Positions 33,344 through 40,936 of a stretch of DNA of 45,547 nt are shown piece after piece. A program made the position numbers and the translations under genes. Numbering within the stretch: the stretch's first letter is position 1; every line of letters begins with the position of its first letter. This DNA is from Paludibacteraceae bacterium (GTDB lineage Bacteria; Bacteroidota; Bacteroidia; Bacteroidales; Paludibacteraceae): NCBI GenBank assembly GCA_905233255.1, contig CAJOCN010000041.1, forward strand, positions 1 through 45,547, given 5' to 3'. Below the pieces are notes generated by a model that saw nothing but the letters and a program-made list of their open reading frames with translations, did not search any database and had not been told where the DNA came from.

Positions 33344-34680
33344 GAAAAATCTTCACCCTTGCATTGGCAGCATTCATGTTCGCGGCGTGCGCAAAACAAA
33401 ATGATAAAATGGTAAATGACCAAATGGTAAATGTTTTGTCGGACTACCATGCGCACGCCATTCCCGATTCGTACCGCGAGTTGGTGGCGAAGCACGGCAT
33501 GGCGCTTGACGAAGGCTTCCCCTTGCCGCAGTGGTCGGCAGAAACCCATCTGCAAATGATGGCGGAAGCCGGTATCGACAGAGTTATCCTGACACTCCCT
33601 GCGCCGCATCCGTATTTCGGAGACCAAGCGGAGTGTACCGCCGCGTGCAGACAGTTCAACGAGGAACTGGCAGATTTAGTCGAAAGTCAAAACGGGACAG
33701 AGCCTGTCGAAAGCCCATTTGCTTTTGCCGCCACGCTCCCTCTGCCGGACGTGCAAGCCGCTATCGCCGAAGCCCGCTACGCGCTGGACACACTCGGCGC
33801 AGTGGGCGTCAAGTTAGCGACGAACGTCTATGGTCAGTACCTCGGCGACAGCGTGTTAGACCCGCTGATGCAGTTCCTCTCCGACCGCCACGCGCTGGTC
33901 ATCCTCCATCCGCACAAGCCCTCGCCGGTGAACGGAAAAGTCATGACCCAGACGCCCCTTGCCATGCAGGAATACCTCTCCGAGACCACGCGCACGGTCT
34001 GCAACATGGTGAGCCGCAATATCTTTGCACTGTATCCGGGAATGTGCGTCGTTGTGCCGCATGCAGGGGCATACCTGCCGATAGCGATACCGCGGATGCG
34101 GTCGCTCTATCCCGTCATGCGCAAGAACGGTCTGGTGGGCGAGATAGACTTCGACGCCAACCTCCGCAGCCTCTATTTCGATTTGGCAGGTTCGCCGTCC
34201 GATGAGACCGTTCAGGCACTCCTCACCTTCACCACACCCGACCACTTGCTTTACGGCACCGACTACCCCTATGTCGCTTCGCAAGTCATTAAAAACAACG
34301 TAGAACGAATGAAAAACTATTTAGTCGAAAGTCAAAAGTCGAAAGTCGAAAGTCCGGAGCTCATCGTCCGTATCGCGGAAATAGAGGTCAACGACGGCTA
34401 TCTGGAGCAATACCTCGCCGCCGCGCATAACGTGGGCACGAAGTCCGTAGAGAGCGAGCCGGGTGTCATCTGTATCTTCCCGATGCAGGTGAAGGAGCAG
34501 CCGAACACCATCCGCATCGTGGAGATCTATCGCAACCAAGAGGCGTATCAGTCGCACCTCCAAACCCCGCATTTCCTCGACTACAAACAAGGCACGCTCC
34601 ACATGATCAAGTCGCTGAAACTGGTGGACACCAACCCCTTAGCCCCCGAAGCCATGCCACTGATATTCAAGAAATATTAA
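33340..34680 (+). CDS. Lipoprotein: amidohydrolase fused by a repeat-encoded linker to an antibiotic-biosynthesis-monooxygenase (ABM) domain
   Basis: A lipoprotein signal (MRKIFTLALAAFMFAAC) ends at Cys17, followed by AKQNDKMVNDQMVNVLSDY, encoded by 7-8-bp repeats. An ACMSD-like amidohydrolase domain runs to about residue 327 (DYHAHAIPDSY, the metal HxH; VILHPHKPSP; YPGMCVVVPHAGA; LYGTDYPY). Then VESQKSKVES, encoded by four heptamers at 34321-34356, joins it to an ABM-type domain (LIVRIAEIEVNDGYLEQYLA ... IVEIYRNQEAYQSHLQTPHF). Another repeat insertion (DLVESQNGTEPVESP) lies near 110-124. The linker suggests that two neighbouring genes were fused through a repeat array. Substrate unknown; the location is the cell envelope. 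Confidence 0.78.
   Translation: MRKIFTLALAAFMFAACAKQNDKMVNDQMVNVLSDYHAHAIPDSYRELVAKHGMALDEGFPLPQWSAETHLQMMAEAGIDRVILTLPAPHPYFGDQAECTAACRQFNEELADLVESQNGTEPVESPFAFAATLPLPDVQAAIAEARYALDTLGAVGVKLATNVYGQYLGDSVLDPLMQFLSDRHALVILHPHKPSPVNGKVMTQTPLAMQEYLSETTRTVCNMVSRNIFALYPGMCVVVPHAGAYLPIAIPRMRSLYPVMRKNGLVGEIDFDANLRSLYFDLAGSPSDETVQALLTFTTPDHLLYGTDYPYVASQVIKNNVERMKNYLVESQKSKVESPELIVRIAEIEVNDGYLEQYLAAAHNVGTKSVESEPGVICIFPMQVKEQPNTIRIVEIYRNQEAYQSHLQTPHFLDYKQGTLHMIKSLKLVDTNPLAPEAMPLIFKKY
33391..33434. repeat. AAAATGG-type repeat after the lipobox of the amidohydrolase
   Basis: Degenerate 7-8-bp units (AAATGAT, AAAATGG, TAAATGA, CCAAATGG). Its first 20 or so bases are identical to the repeat in the next lipoprotein gene (35260-35310). 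Confidence 0.75.
34321..34356. repeat. GTCGAAA heptamer array as a domain linker
   Basis: TTAGTCGAAAGTCAAAAGTC and two more units, period 7, translated LVESQKSKVESPE between two domains. The same peptide VESQKSKVES is encoded in the GH32 gene (43681-43711). Confidence 0.9.
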
Positions 34681-34698
34681 CATCAAATATAATTCATT

Positions 34699-35214
34699 AT
34701 GAACATCTTAATTCTTCAGGGCTCGCCGAGGGCCAAAGGTAACACCGCCTGGATGGCGGAAGAGTACAAGAACGCAGCAGAGGCTGCAGGTCACAACGTA
34801 ACCATCGTCAATGTGGGACACAAACACATCGCCGGCTGTCTGGCATGTGAATACTGCCACGGCAAGGGCAACGGCGCGTGCATCCAGAAAGACGACATGC
34901 AGGAGCTCTATCCGCTCATGGCAGAGGCGGAAGTGCTGGTACTCGCTGCGCCGATCTATTATTTCACCCTCTGCGCGCAGATACAGGCTGCCATCCAGCG
35001 CATGTACTGCGTCAATGCACCGGCTAAAGTAAAGAAGATGGCGCTTCTCGTTTCGTCTTATTCGCCGAACGTCTATGACGGTGCAACGGCTGAGTTCCGC
35101 GACATCTGCAACTACTGGCACGCTGAGAATATGGGCGTCGTAACGGCTAAGATCGACGAGCAGAAGACCGACGCCACCAAGCAGAAAATCGTTGACCTGG
35201 CAGCCAAGTTATGA
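34699..35214 (+). CDS. NADPH-dependent FMN reductase-like flavoprotein (second copy)
   Basis: 171 residues: ILILQGSPRAKGNTAWMAEEY (FMN loop), IAGCLACEYCHGKGNGACIQ (cysteine cluster), LAAPIYYFTLCAQIQAAIQRM. Same family as 32804 but clearly diverged. It is followed, with an ATGA overlap, by another lipoprotein, as the first copy is. Confidence 0.87.
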   Translation: MNILILQGSPRAKGNTAWMAEEYKNAAEAAGHNVTIVNVGHKHIAGCLACEYCHGKGNGACIQKDDMQELYPLMAEAEVLVLAAPIYYFTLCAQIQAAIQRMYCVNAPAKVKKMALLVSSYSPNVYDGATAEFRDICNYWHAENMGVVTAKIDEQKTDATKQKIVDLAAKL

Positions 35215-36287
35215 GAAAACTAATTACCCTTGCACTCGCGACACTTATGCTCATCGGCTGCGCAAAACAAAATGATAAAATGAATAAATGTGAAAATGAG
35301 AAAATGAAGCTTTCGTTCACTACCGAGCAGGCATCGTGGATGAGTGCTATCGCCTGCAATGAGGCCAAGGGTGACCTCGTCTCGCTGGAGTCCTCCATTC
35401 ACGGCGGATTAGAGGCAGAGTTGACGGTCAGCCAGATCAAAGAAGCTCTCTCACAGTTATATGCTTACACGGGTTTCCCGCGTAGTTTGAACGCCTTAGG
35501 CACCTTGCAGCGCGTCATCGGCAACCGTCAGGCGAAAGGCGTGAAGGTGCTGATGGGCGAAGACCCTACCCCGCTCTCCGATGACTACGATGCACTGAAG
35601 CAAGGCACAGAGGTACAAACCCGACTGACGGGCAAGCCCTTCAACTACGAGTTTGCGCCCGCGACGGACTACTACCTCAAGGCGCACCTCTTCGGCGATA
35701 TCTTCGCCCGCGACAACTTAACCTACGCTGACCGCGAGTTAGTGACCGTCAGTGCGTTGAGCGGTCTGCAAGGCGTGGAGCCACAACTGAAAGCCCATAT
35801 AGCCGGAGCGCGGAATATGGGTGTGACCGAGGAGCAGTTGCAAGGTATCGTCGTGGCACTGGCAGCCAATGGGCTGTTAGAGGAAGCAGGAAGGCTCGCA
35901 GGGCTGTTAGAAACCGAGTGGCCGCAAGGCAAGCCGAACGACGCCTACGCGCAGTATTTCGTGGGGCAGAGTTTTCTGCAGCCTTATTACGGCGGGGTGG
36001 CAAACGTGACGTTTGAGCCGCGTTGCCGCAACAACTGGCATGTGCACCACGGAGCCGTACAGGTGCTCATCTGCGTGAGTGGCAAGGGCTGGTATCAGGA
36101 ATGGGGCAAACCGGCTATTCCGCTGACACCGGGAACGGTGATTGCTATTCCGGAGGGTGTCAAACACTGGCACGGCGCGGCGGAGAACAGTTGGATGCAA
36201 CACCTCGCCATCCACACGCAGGAGCAACCAGGCGCCACCAACGAATGGCTCGAACCCGTGAACGACAAGCAATACAAGGGGATTTAA
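35211..36287 (+). CDS. Lipoprotein with carboxymuconolactone decarboxylase-like domains and a C-terminal cupin
   Basis: Lipobox MRKLITLALATLMLIGC (Cys17), then AKQNDKMNKCENEKMKLS from a repeat. Two CMD/AhpD-like helical regions follow (EAELTVSQIKEALSQLYAYTGFPRSLNAL; NLTYADRELVTVSALSGLQGVEPQLKAHI). The usual CxxC of peroxidase-type AhpD is absent, so a decarboxylase- or isomerase-like role is more likely. A cupin ends the protein (NNWHVHHGAVQVLICVSGKG, IPEGVKHWHGAAENS) with three metal-binding His and a Glu/Gln. The CMD-cupin fusion occurs in Bacteroidetes oxidoreductase clusters. Here it is lipid-anchored. Last gene of the operon, with a strong terminator. Confidence 0.82.
   Translation: MRKLITLALATLMLIGCAKQNDKMNKCENEKMKLSFTTEQASWMSAIACNEAKGDLVSLESSIHGGLEAELTVSQIKEALSQLYAYTGFPRSLNALGTLQRVIGNRQAKGVKVLMGEDPTPLSDDYDALKQGTEVQTRLTGKPFNYEFAPATDYYLKAHLFGDIFARDNLTYADRELVTVSALSGLQGVEPQLKAHIAGARNMGVTEEQLQGIVVALAANGLLEEAGRLAGLLETEWPQGKPNDAYAQYFVGQSFLQPYYGGVANVTFEPRCRNNWHVHHGAVQVLICVSGKGWYQEWGKPAIPLTPGTVIAIPEGVKHWHGAAENSWMQHLAIHTQEQPGATNEWLEPVNDKQYKGI
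35260..35310. repeat. AAAATGA-type repeat after the lipobox of the CMD-cupin lipoprotein
   Basis: 7-8-bp units (AAATGATA, AAATGAAT, AAATGTG, AAAATGAG). It begins with the same TGCGCAAAACAAAATGATAA as the previous lipoprotein gene. Confidence 0.75.
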
Positions 36288-36291
36288 AAGA

Positions 36292-36326
36292 AAATCAGAG
36301 GTCTTCATGACCTCTGATTTCTTTTT
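36292..36326. terminator. Terminator after the CMD-cupin operon
   Basis: 12-bp stem AAATCAGAGGTC / GACCTCTGATTT, 5-nt loop, then CTTTTT. It can act in both directions. Confidence 0.88.
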
Positions 36327-36402
36327 CTGCGGAAGAGGGGGGATTCGAAAATTGCGAAGCAATAATCGACAGAGCGAAGCGGCGGAGAAAATTGCGAAGC
36401 AA
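36325..36402 (-). repeat. Displaced 3' end of tRNA-Ser with TTGCTTCGCAATTTTC motifs
   Basis: Positions 36325-36349 are a perfect 25-bp copy of 36490-36514, the tRNA-Ser 3' part from the T-loop TTCGAA to just past the tRNA end. On the minus strand it is preceded by two copies of ATTATTGCTTCGCAATTTTC (about 36344-36366 and 36381-36403), palindromic as ATTGC-TTC-GCAAT. The copies are 165 bp apart. It is laid out like the displaced tRNA end left by an integrated element. The same layout is at 16838-16901. Confidence 0.85.
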
Positions 36403-36464
36403 TAATCGTTCGAGCATAGCGAGATAAGAACCCCCGACCGGGGGTGAAGAACCCCGCTCTTTAC

Positions 36465-36491
36465 GCAAAAAAGGCACCGATTTGGTGCCTT
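36465..36491 (-). terminator. tRNA-Ser terminator
   Basis: AAGGCACC-AAATC-GGTGCCTT followed by T6 on the minus strand, directly after the tRNA. Confidence 0.85.
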
Positions 36492-36494
36492 CTG

Positions 36495-36581
<87 letters not shown>

Positions 36582-36591
36582 CTCGCGTTCG

Positions 36592-36613
36592 GCAAATGGC
36601 TCGCAAATGAACT
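36592..36613. repeat. Two 11-bp repeats upstream of tRNA-Ser
   Basis: GCAAATG at 36592 and 36603, an 11-bp period, in the tRNA leader region. Confidence 0.4.
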
Positions 36614-36712
36614 AAACCGCTACGCTTATTAGTTGGTGCGACCATTGCCTCCGCTCTTCCCAAAAATTAAAATTTTCGGGAGCCCTAAGGGGTTTCTTGC
36701 TAAAAGCGGGTG

Positions 36713-36744
36713 CAAAGGTACTGCTTTTTTTTGAATTGAGCAAA
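36713..36744 (-). promoter_or_regulatory. tRNA-Ser promoter
   Basis: Minus strand: TTTG (36744-36741), 20 bp, TACCTTTG (36720-36713). Same CAAAAAAAAGCAG spacer end as the tRNA-Val and cstA promoters. Confidence 0.85.
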
Positions 36745-36760
36745 TTTTTTGGCACTTTTT

Positions 36761-36792
36761 TTTGTATATTCGGCAAAAAAGTAGTAATTTTG
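36761..36792 (+). promoter_or_regulatory. CYTH gene promoter
   Basis: TTTG at 36761-36764, 20 bp, TAATTTTG at 36785-36792. Back to back with the tRNA-Ser promoter. Confidence 0.8.
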
Positions 36793-36811
36793 TGCGCTAA
36801 TACAAATGATT

Positions 36812-37279
36812 ATGGCAAAAAATACCGAAATAGAGCGTAAGTTTCTGGTGACGAGCGAGGCGTTCATGGCGCAGGCAACAAAACATTACGACATCCGTCA
36901 GGGCTACCTGAGCAAGGACCCCGACAAGACCATCCGCGTCCGCATACGCGACGAGCGCGCGTTCCTTACTATTAAGTCGGGCAAGCTGCGTGAGGGCTTG
37001 GCTAAGTTCGAGTGGGAGAGAGAGATCGAGAAAGCGGACGGCGAGGAGTTGCTCAAGCTATGCCTGCCGGGTGCGATAGAGAAGACGCGCTACATCATCC
37101 CGGCCCCACCCTATGAGGGCGAGGCGCGGTGCTGGGAGGTGGATGTGTTCCACGGACGGCTGGAGGGACGCGTGTTAGCCGAGATCGAGTTAGGCGACGA
37201 GCATGAGCCGTTTGTCAAGCCGGAGTGGTTGGGCGAAGAGGTCACCGGTCAGCCGCAGTATTACAACGCCAACATGTAA
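36812..37279 (+). CDS. CYTH-domain protein (triphosphate tunnel enzyme family)
   Basis: The signature EIERKFLV is at residues 6-13 (E-x-E-x-K), followed by the tunnel residues: TIRVRIRDERAFLTIKSG, KFEWEREIE, EKTRYIIP, WEVDVF, LAEIELGDE. The family hydrolyses or cyclises triphosphates (inorganic triphosphatase, thiamine triphosphatase, class IV adenylate cyclase). Bacterial short single-domain forms are usually triphosphatases, so that is the more likely activity (inference). ATG 36812 is preferred to ATG 36806 because MAKNTEIERKF fits homologues. Monocistronic, convergent with argS across a shared terminator. Confidence 0.88.
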   Translation: MAKNTEIERKFLVTSEAFMAQATKHYDIRQGYLSKDPDKTIRVRIRDERAFLTIKSGKLREGLAKFEWEREIEKADGEELLKLCLPGAIEKTRYIIPAPPYEGEARCWEVDVFHGRLEGRVLAEIELGDEHEPFVKPEWLGEEVTGQPQYYNANM

Positions 37280-37310
37280 ACAAAAACGAGCCGCAGGGCT
37301 CGTTTTTGTT
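37279..37310. terminator. Bidirectional terminator between the CYTH gene and argS
   Basis: AACAAAAACGAGCC-GCAG-GGCTCGTTTTTGTT: a 14-bp stem with T5 on each strand, placed between two convergent genes. Confidence 0.9.
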
Positions 37311-37324
37311 GAGGTCTGGACTAC

Positions 37325-39220
37325 TTACATCCGCTCGGGCATCTCGATTCCGAGGAGCGCCATCGCCGATTGCAGCACCTTGGCTACGTTCCGGGCGAGC
37401 AGGAGCCTCAGCGCACGCTTGGACTCATCGGGCTCGTTGAGGATCGAGAGGTCGTGGTAGAAGGAGTTGAAATCGCAGGCGAGGGCATATGCGTAGTTGC
37501 AGATCACCGCGGGCGAGAAATCCTCTCCGGCTGTGCGCACCGCTGCCGGGTACTCCGTCAGGCGCTGGATGAGCGCGAGCTCTTTATCTTCGAGAGACCG
37601 CCCGGAGGGCTGTAAGACCGCTTCACTGTAAGACCGCTCTGCTGCAAGACCGTCCTTCGGACTGTAAGACTTGCGGAGGACGGACTGAATACGCGCGTAG
37701 GTGTATTGGATGAACGGACCAGTGTTGCCGTTGAAGTCGATCGACTCCGCGGGGTTGAAGAGCATGTTCTTACGCGGATCGACCTTGAGGATGAAGTACT
37801 TGAGTGCGCCGAGACCCACCTTGCGGGCGATCTCGTCCGCCTCCGCCTCGGTGATGCCCTGGAGGGTATTCTTATCCCCTTCGGGGAACGATCTTAAGGT
37901 ATGCACTTTGTCCTTGGAGATTTCCCTGGCGTCCGCTACCATCTTGTCCATCAGGTCGTCTGCATCGACCACCGTACCCTCGCGGGATTTCATCTTACCG
38001 TTCGGCAGTTCGACCATGCCGTAGGAGAAATGCACAAGTTCCTTGCCGAAAGGGAAACCGAGGCGGTCGAGGAGGATAGAGAGCACCTTGAAGTGATACT
38101 CCTGCTCGTTACCCACCACATAGACCATCTTGTCGATGGGGTAATCCTGGAACCGCAGTTTGGCGGTACCGATGTCCTGGGTCATATAGACGGAGGTGCC
38201 ATCGGAGCGGAGGAGCAGTTTCTCGTCCAGTCCGTCCTTGGTGAGGTCCGCCCAGACGGAGCCGTCCTCGCGGCGGTAGAAAGCGCCGGAAGCGAGGCCT
38301 TTCTCTACCTCGGATTTGCCCTCAAGATAAGTGTTGGACTCATAGTAAATCTTATCGAACGAAACGCCCATGCGCTTGTAAGTCTCGTCAAACCCGGCAT
38401 AGACCCACTCGTTCATCTTCGCCCAGAGAGCGCGTACCTCGGGGTCGTTGGCTTCCCATTTACGGAGCATCTCCTGCGCCTCAAGCATGAGGGGTGCCTC
38501 GCGTTTGGCGGTTTCCTCGTCCTTGCCGGCAGCCATCAGTTCGGCTATCTGCGCCTTATACTCCTTGTCGAACCGGACGTAGTAGTCACCGATGAGGTGG
38601 TCGCCTTTCTTACCGGAGGACTCGGGTGTCTCGCCGTTGCCGAACTTGAGCCATGCGAGCATGGATTTGCAGATATGGATACCGCGGTCATTGACGATGT
38701 TGGTCTTGACAACCTTCCATCCGTTCGCCTCCTGGATCTTAGCGATGGAGTAACCGAGGAGGTTATTACGCACGTGCCCGAGGTGAAGAGGTTTATTGGT
38801 GTTCGGGGAGGAGTACTCGACCATCATTAGGGGGGAGCCTACCCCTTCCCCCTCCCTAAAGGGAAAGGCTTTTTCCGAAGGACGCTCAAATCGTCCATAG
38901 GTCTCATCTGCGTCGATAGCTTGGAGTTGGTTTACCCAGAAGGCGTCGGAAATACTGAGGTTCAGGAATCCCTGCACAGCGTTAAACTTCGCCACGAGTC
39001 CTTCACCATTTACCAATAACCAATTACCGATCTCGTCTCCGACAGCCTGCGGGGCTTTGCGAGCGAGTTTGACGAATGGGAAGACCACGAGGGTGATATT
39101 ACCCTCAAACTCCGGACGGGTCTTCTGCAATTGGATCTGCGCGTCGGTAGCGTCGAGGCCGTAGAGGGCTTTGACAGCTGCCTTAGCGAGGGTGGTGAGT
39201 TGTTGTTCTAAACTATTCAT
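37325..39220 (-). CDS. argS: Arginyl-tRNA synthetase with three repeat-derived insertions
   Basis: Class I synthetase charging tRNA-Arg. VEYSSPNTNKPLHLGHVRN is the HIGH region, SREGTVVDADDL the KMSKS-like loop (typical of ArgRS), and the C-terminal anticodon-binding domain has FNSFYHDLSIL and PERM at the end. Insertions: residues about 65-73 (WLLVNGEG, from CCATTTA/CCAATAA heptamers at 39003-39028). About 118-131 (FPFREGEGVGSPL, from a CTCCCTnAAGGGA palindrome at 38826-38875). About 517-538 (YSEAVLQPSGRSL, from CGGTCTTACAG repeats at 37606-37672). The catalytic motifs are untouched. The start overlaps the GT2 stop by 4 bp. Confidence 0.93.
   Translation of the reverse strand: MNSLEQQLTTLAKAAVKALYGLDATDAQIQLQKTRPEFEGNITLVVFPFVKLARKAPQAVGDEIGNWLLVNGEGLVAKFNAVQGFLNLSISDAFWVNQLQAIDADETYGRFERPSEKAFPFREGEGVGSPLMMVEYSSPNTNKPLHLGHVRNNLLGYSIAKIQEANGWKVVKTNIVNDRGIHICKSMLAWLKFGNGETPESSGKKGDHLIGDYYVRFDKEYKAQIAELMAAGKDEETAKREAPLMLEAQEMLRKWEANDPEVRALWAKMNEWVYAGFDETYKRMGVSFDKIYYESNTYLEGKSEVEKGLASGAFYRREDGSVWADLTKDGLDEKLLLRSDGTSVYMTQDIGTAKLRFQDYPIDKMVYVVGNEQEYHFKVLSILLDRLGFPFGKELVHFSYGMVELPNGKMKSREGTVVDADDLMDKMVADAREISKDKVHTLRSFPEGDKNTLQGITEAEADEIARKVGLGALKYFILKVDPRKNMLFNPAESIDFNGNTGPFIQYTYARIQSVLRKSYSPKDGLAAERSYSEAVLQPSGRSLEDKELALIQRLTEYPAAVRTAGEDFSPAVICNYAYALACDFNSFYHDLSILNEPDESKRALRLLLARNVAKVLQSAMALLGIEMPERM
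37606..37672. repeat. CGGTCTTACAG repeats inside argS
   Basis: On the coding strand the word CGGTCTTACAG (or CGGTCTTGCAG) occurs about four times, separated by short spacers such as TGAAG, CAGAG and the palindromic TCCGAAGGA and CCCTCCGGG. The same word with a CGAAG spacer is inside the PAP2 gene (16411-16438). Confidence 0.8.
38826..38875. repeat. Palindromic element inside argS
   Basis: CTACCCCTTCCCCCTCCCTA followed by AAGGGAAAGG, coding FPFREGEGVGSPL on the minus strand. Related to 28299 and 32691. Confidence 0.65.
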
Positions 39221-39954
39221 GATATCTTTGGATATTTTCTAAACCAACTGCTTATCTTGAGTCGGATGACGCCAAGGAGGGCTTCAGAGAAGATACCTCC
39301 GCTCATCTTCGAGGTGCCGAGCACGCGGTTAACGAAGATGATAGGCACCTCGATGATCTTCGCGCCGCACTTAGCCGCAGTGAACTTCATCTCGATCTGG
39401 AAGGCATAGCCTTTGAACCGGATCTTGTCCAGCTCGATCGTCTCAAGGGTGTGGCGGCGGTAGGCGACGAAGCCGGCGGTGGTATCGTGTATATCGACGC
39501 CAAGGACGAAACGCACGTACTTGGATGCGAAATAAGACATGAGTACCCTACCCATCGGCCAGTTGACCACATTGACGCCCGTCACGTAACGGCTACCGAT
39601 AGCGAGGTCGGCACCCTGGTTGGCACAGGCGTCATAGAGCTTGAGCAGATCCTGCGGGTTATGGCTGAAGTCAGCGTCCATCTCGAAGATATACTCCGCC
39701 TTGTGCTCGATCGCCCACTTGAAGCCGGCGATGTACGCCGTACCGAGCCCCTGTTTGCCGGCACGCTCGATGAGGAACACGCGGTCTTTGTAAGCACCCG
39801 CCATGAGTCCCTTGACGATCGCGGCGGTGCCGTCGGGCGAACCGTCGTCGATGACGAGGACGTTAAACTCGATTGGGAGATCCATCACAGCTTTGATGAT
39901 CGCCTCGATGTTCTCCTTCTCGTTGTAAGTAGGAATAATAACTAATCGTTCCAT
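39217..39954 (-). CDS. GT2 polyprenol-phosphate mannosyl/glucosyltransferase-like
   Basis: A 245-residue DPM1-type enzyme. RLVIIPTYNEKENIEAII and VLVIDDGSPDGTA bind the sugar nucleotide, and EMDADFSHNPQDL holds the DxD metal site. The closing SGGIFSEALLGVIRLK fits dolichol/polyprenol-phosphate mannosyltransferases. It puts a sugar on polyprenyl phosphate at the inner face of the membrane; the sugar is unknown. There is no C-terminal membrane domain. It is separated from the MBL gene only by the 77-bp heptamer array. Confidence 0.9.
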   Translation of the reverse strand: MERLVIIPTYNEKENIEAIIKAVMDLPIEFNVLVIDDGSPDGTAAIVKGLMAGAYKDRVFLIERAGKQGLGTAYIAGFKWAIEHKAEYIFEMDADFSHNPQDLLKLYDACANQGADLAIGSRYVTGVNVVNWPMGRVLMSYFASKYVRFVLGVDIHDTTAGFVAYRRHTLETIELDKIRFKGYAFQIEMKFTAAKCGAKIIEVPIIFVNRVLGTSKMSGGIFSEALLGVIRLKISSWFRKYPKIS

Positions 39955-39962
39955 ATATTGGG

Positions 39963-40039
39963 AATTTCAAATATCAAATGTCAAATGTCAAATGTCAAAT
40001 GTCAAATCTCAAATGTCAAATCTCAAATGTCAAATCTCT
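39963..40039. repeat. Eleven-copy AATGTCA heptamer array between GT2 and MBL genes
   Basis: Units in order: AATTTCA, AATATCA, AATGTCA x4, AATCTCA, AATGTCA, AATCTCA, AATGTCA, AATCTCT. Eleven units of exactly 7 bp, filling the gap between two genes and supplying the TGA stop of the MBL gene. Not a CRISPR: there are no spacers. Confidence 0.97.
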
Positions 40040-40860
40040 ATGACTTTGTCATTGAGTTCATAGACGGGACTCGGTGTGAGCCGGTCGAGGGGTTTGAGGA
40101 ATATATCCTGCCCGGGGATGATCTCTATCTCCTCGAGGTAGGACCGTACGGTGTTGTACGCCAGTTCGGGTTCGTTGTTCTCGAGCGAGAGGTGGCACAG
40201 CCATACATTACGCAGGTCCGGGTGCCAGTTACGTTCCAGCAGTTCGCCGCAGGTGTCGTTGCTCTGGTGCCCGCGGGGCGAGAGGATCCGCTCCTTGAGG
40301 TAAGTGGGGTACGGACCGTTGAGAAGCATGTGCTCGTCGTGGTTCGCCTCAATGACGAGGTGGTTGGCGGTACGGATATACGCCTCCATTTCGTCGTTGT
40401 AGGACCCGCAGTCGGTGATCAGCACGAACCGCTGACCGAGGTAGTCGATGCAGTAACCCAGACAGTCGGTCGAGTCGTGCTCCACATGGAAGGTGTTGAT
40501 CTTCATGCCGAAGAGCTCCCACTCCTCGCCGCACTCGAAATAGCGGCGTGAGGAGCGCAGTTTCTCGCGCACGCCGTAATTGCGGTCGATGCCCTCGTGT
40601 ATCTTCGCAGTCGTATAAATCGGCAGATGCACGCGTTCGCCCAGCGTACCCACGGCGCGTATGTGATCGGCGTGGTCGTGCGTAACGAGCACACCCATGA
40701 TGTTCTGGAAATCAAGACCCATCTCGCGCAGACATTTCTGTATCTGGCGCGCAGAGATGCCGGCGTCAATGAGTATTCCCCGCTGACGCGTGCCGAGGTA
40801 GTAACAGTTACCGCTACTGCCGGAGGCAAAACACCTGAATATGAGTCCGTTCTCGTCCAT
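40030..40860 (-). CDS. MBL-fold metallohydrolase, YycJ/WalJ-like
   Basis: The motifs THDHADH (metal ligands), the HVEHDSTDCLGY region and ITDCG match the YycJ branch of metallo-beta-lactamase hydrolases, which may act as a nuclease (double-strand-specific exonuclease activity is reported for WalJ relatives). CFASGSSGNCYYLG at the start and ANHDEHMLLNGPYP near the end are typical. ATG 40860 (MDENGLIFRC) fits the promoter just upstream; ATG 40908 lies inside the promoter. First gene of an MBL-GT2-argS run. Confidence 0.9.
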   Translation of the reverse strand: MDENGLIFRCFASGSSGNCYYLGTRQRGILIDAGISARQIQKCLREMGLDFQNIMGVLVTHDHADHIRAVGTLGERVHLPIYTTAKIHEGIDRNYGVREKLRSSRRYFECGEEWELFGMKINTFHVEHDSTDCLGYCIDYLGQRFVLITDCGSYNDEMEAYIRTANHLVIEANHDEHMLLNGPYPTYLKERILSPRGHQSNDTCGELLERNWHPDLRNVWLCHLSLENNEPELAYNTVRSYLEEIEIIPGQDIFLKPLDRLTPSPVYELNDKVIEI

Positions 40861-40877
40861 TGTAACAAAAATTCGTG

Positions 40878-40909
40878 CAAAGGTACAACTTTTTTCTGAT
40901 ATATGCAAA
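40878..40909 (-). promoter_or_regulatory. MBL gene promoter
   Basis: Minus strand TTTG (40909-40906), 20 bp with CATATATCAGAAAAAAG, TACCTTTG (40885-40878). The T-run of the fructokinase terminator overlaps the -33 element. Confidence 0.85.
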
Positions 40910-40910
40910 A

Positions 40911-40936
40911 AAAAACGCCCCGAAGGGCGATTTTTC
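40911..40936 (-). terminator. Fructokinase operon terminator fused to the next promoter
   Basis: On the minus strand CGCCC-TTCG-GGGCG followed by T9, directly after the fructokinase stop (40939-40937). Its T-run leads into TTTGCATATATCAG, the -33 region of the MBL promoter. Confidence 0.8.

Noticed and set aside
37901..38830. 309-codon plus-strand frame over argS
   Set aside because: Antisense to the argS catalytic core and without recognisable domains.
39963..40039. CRISPR-like array
   Set aside because: Eleven directly adjacent 7-bp units with no spacers; far too short to be CRISPR repeats and no cas genes are present.
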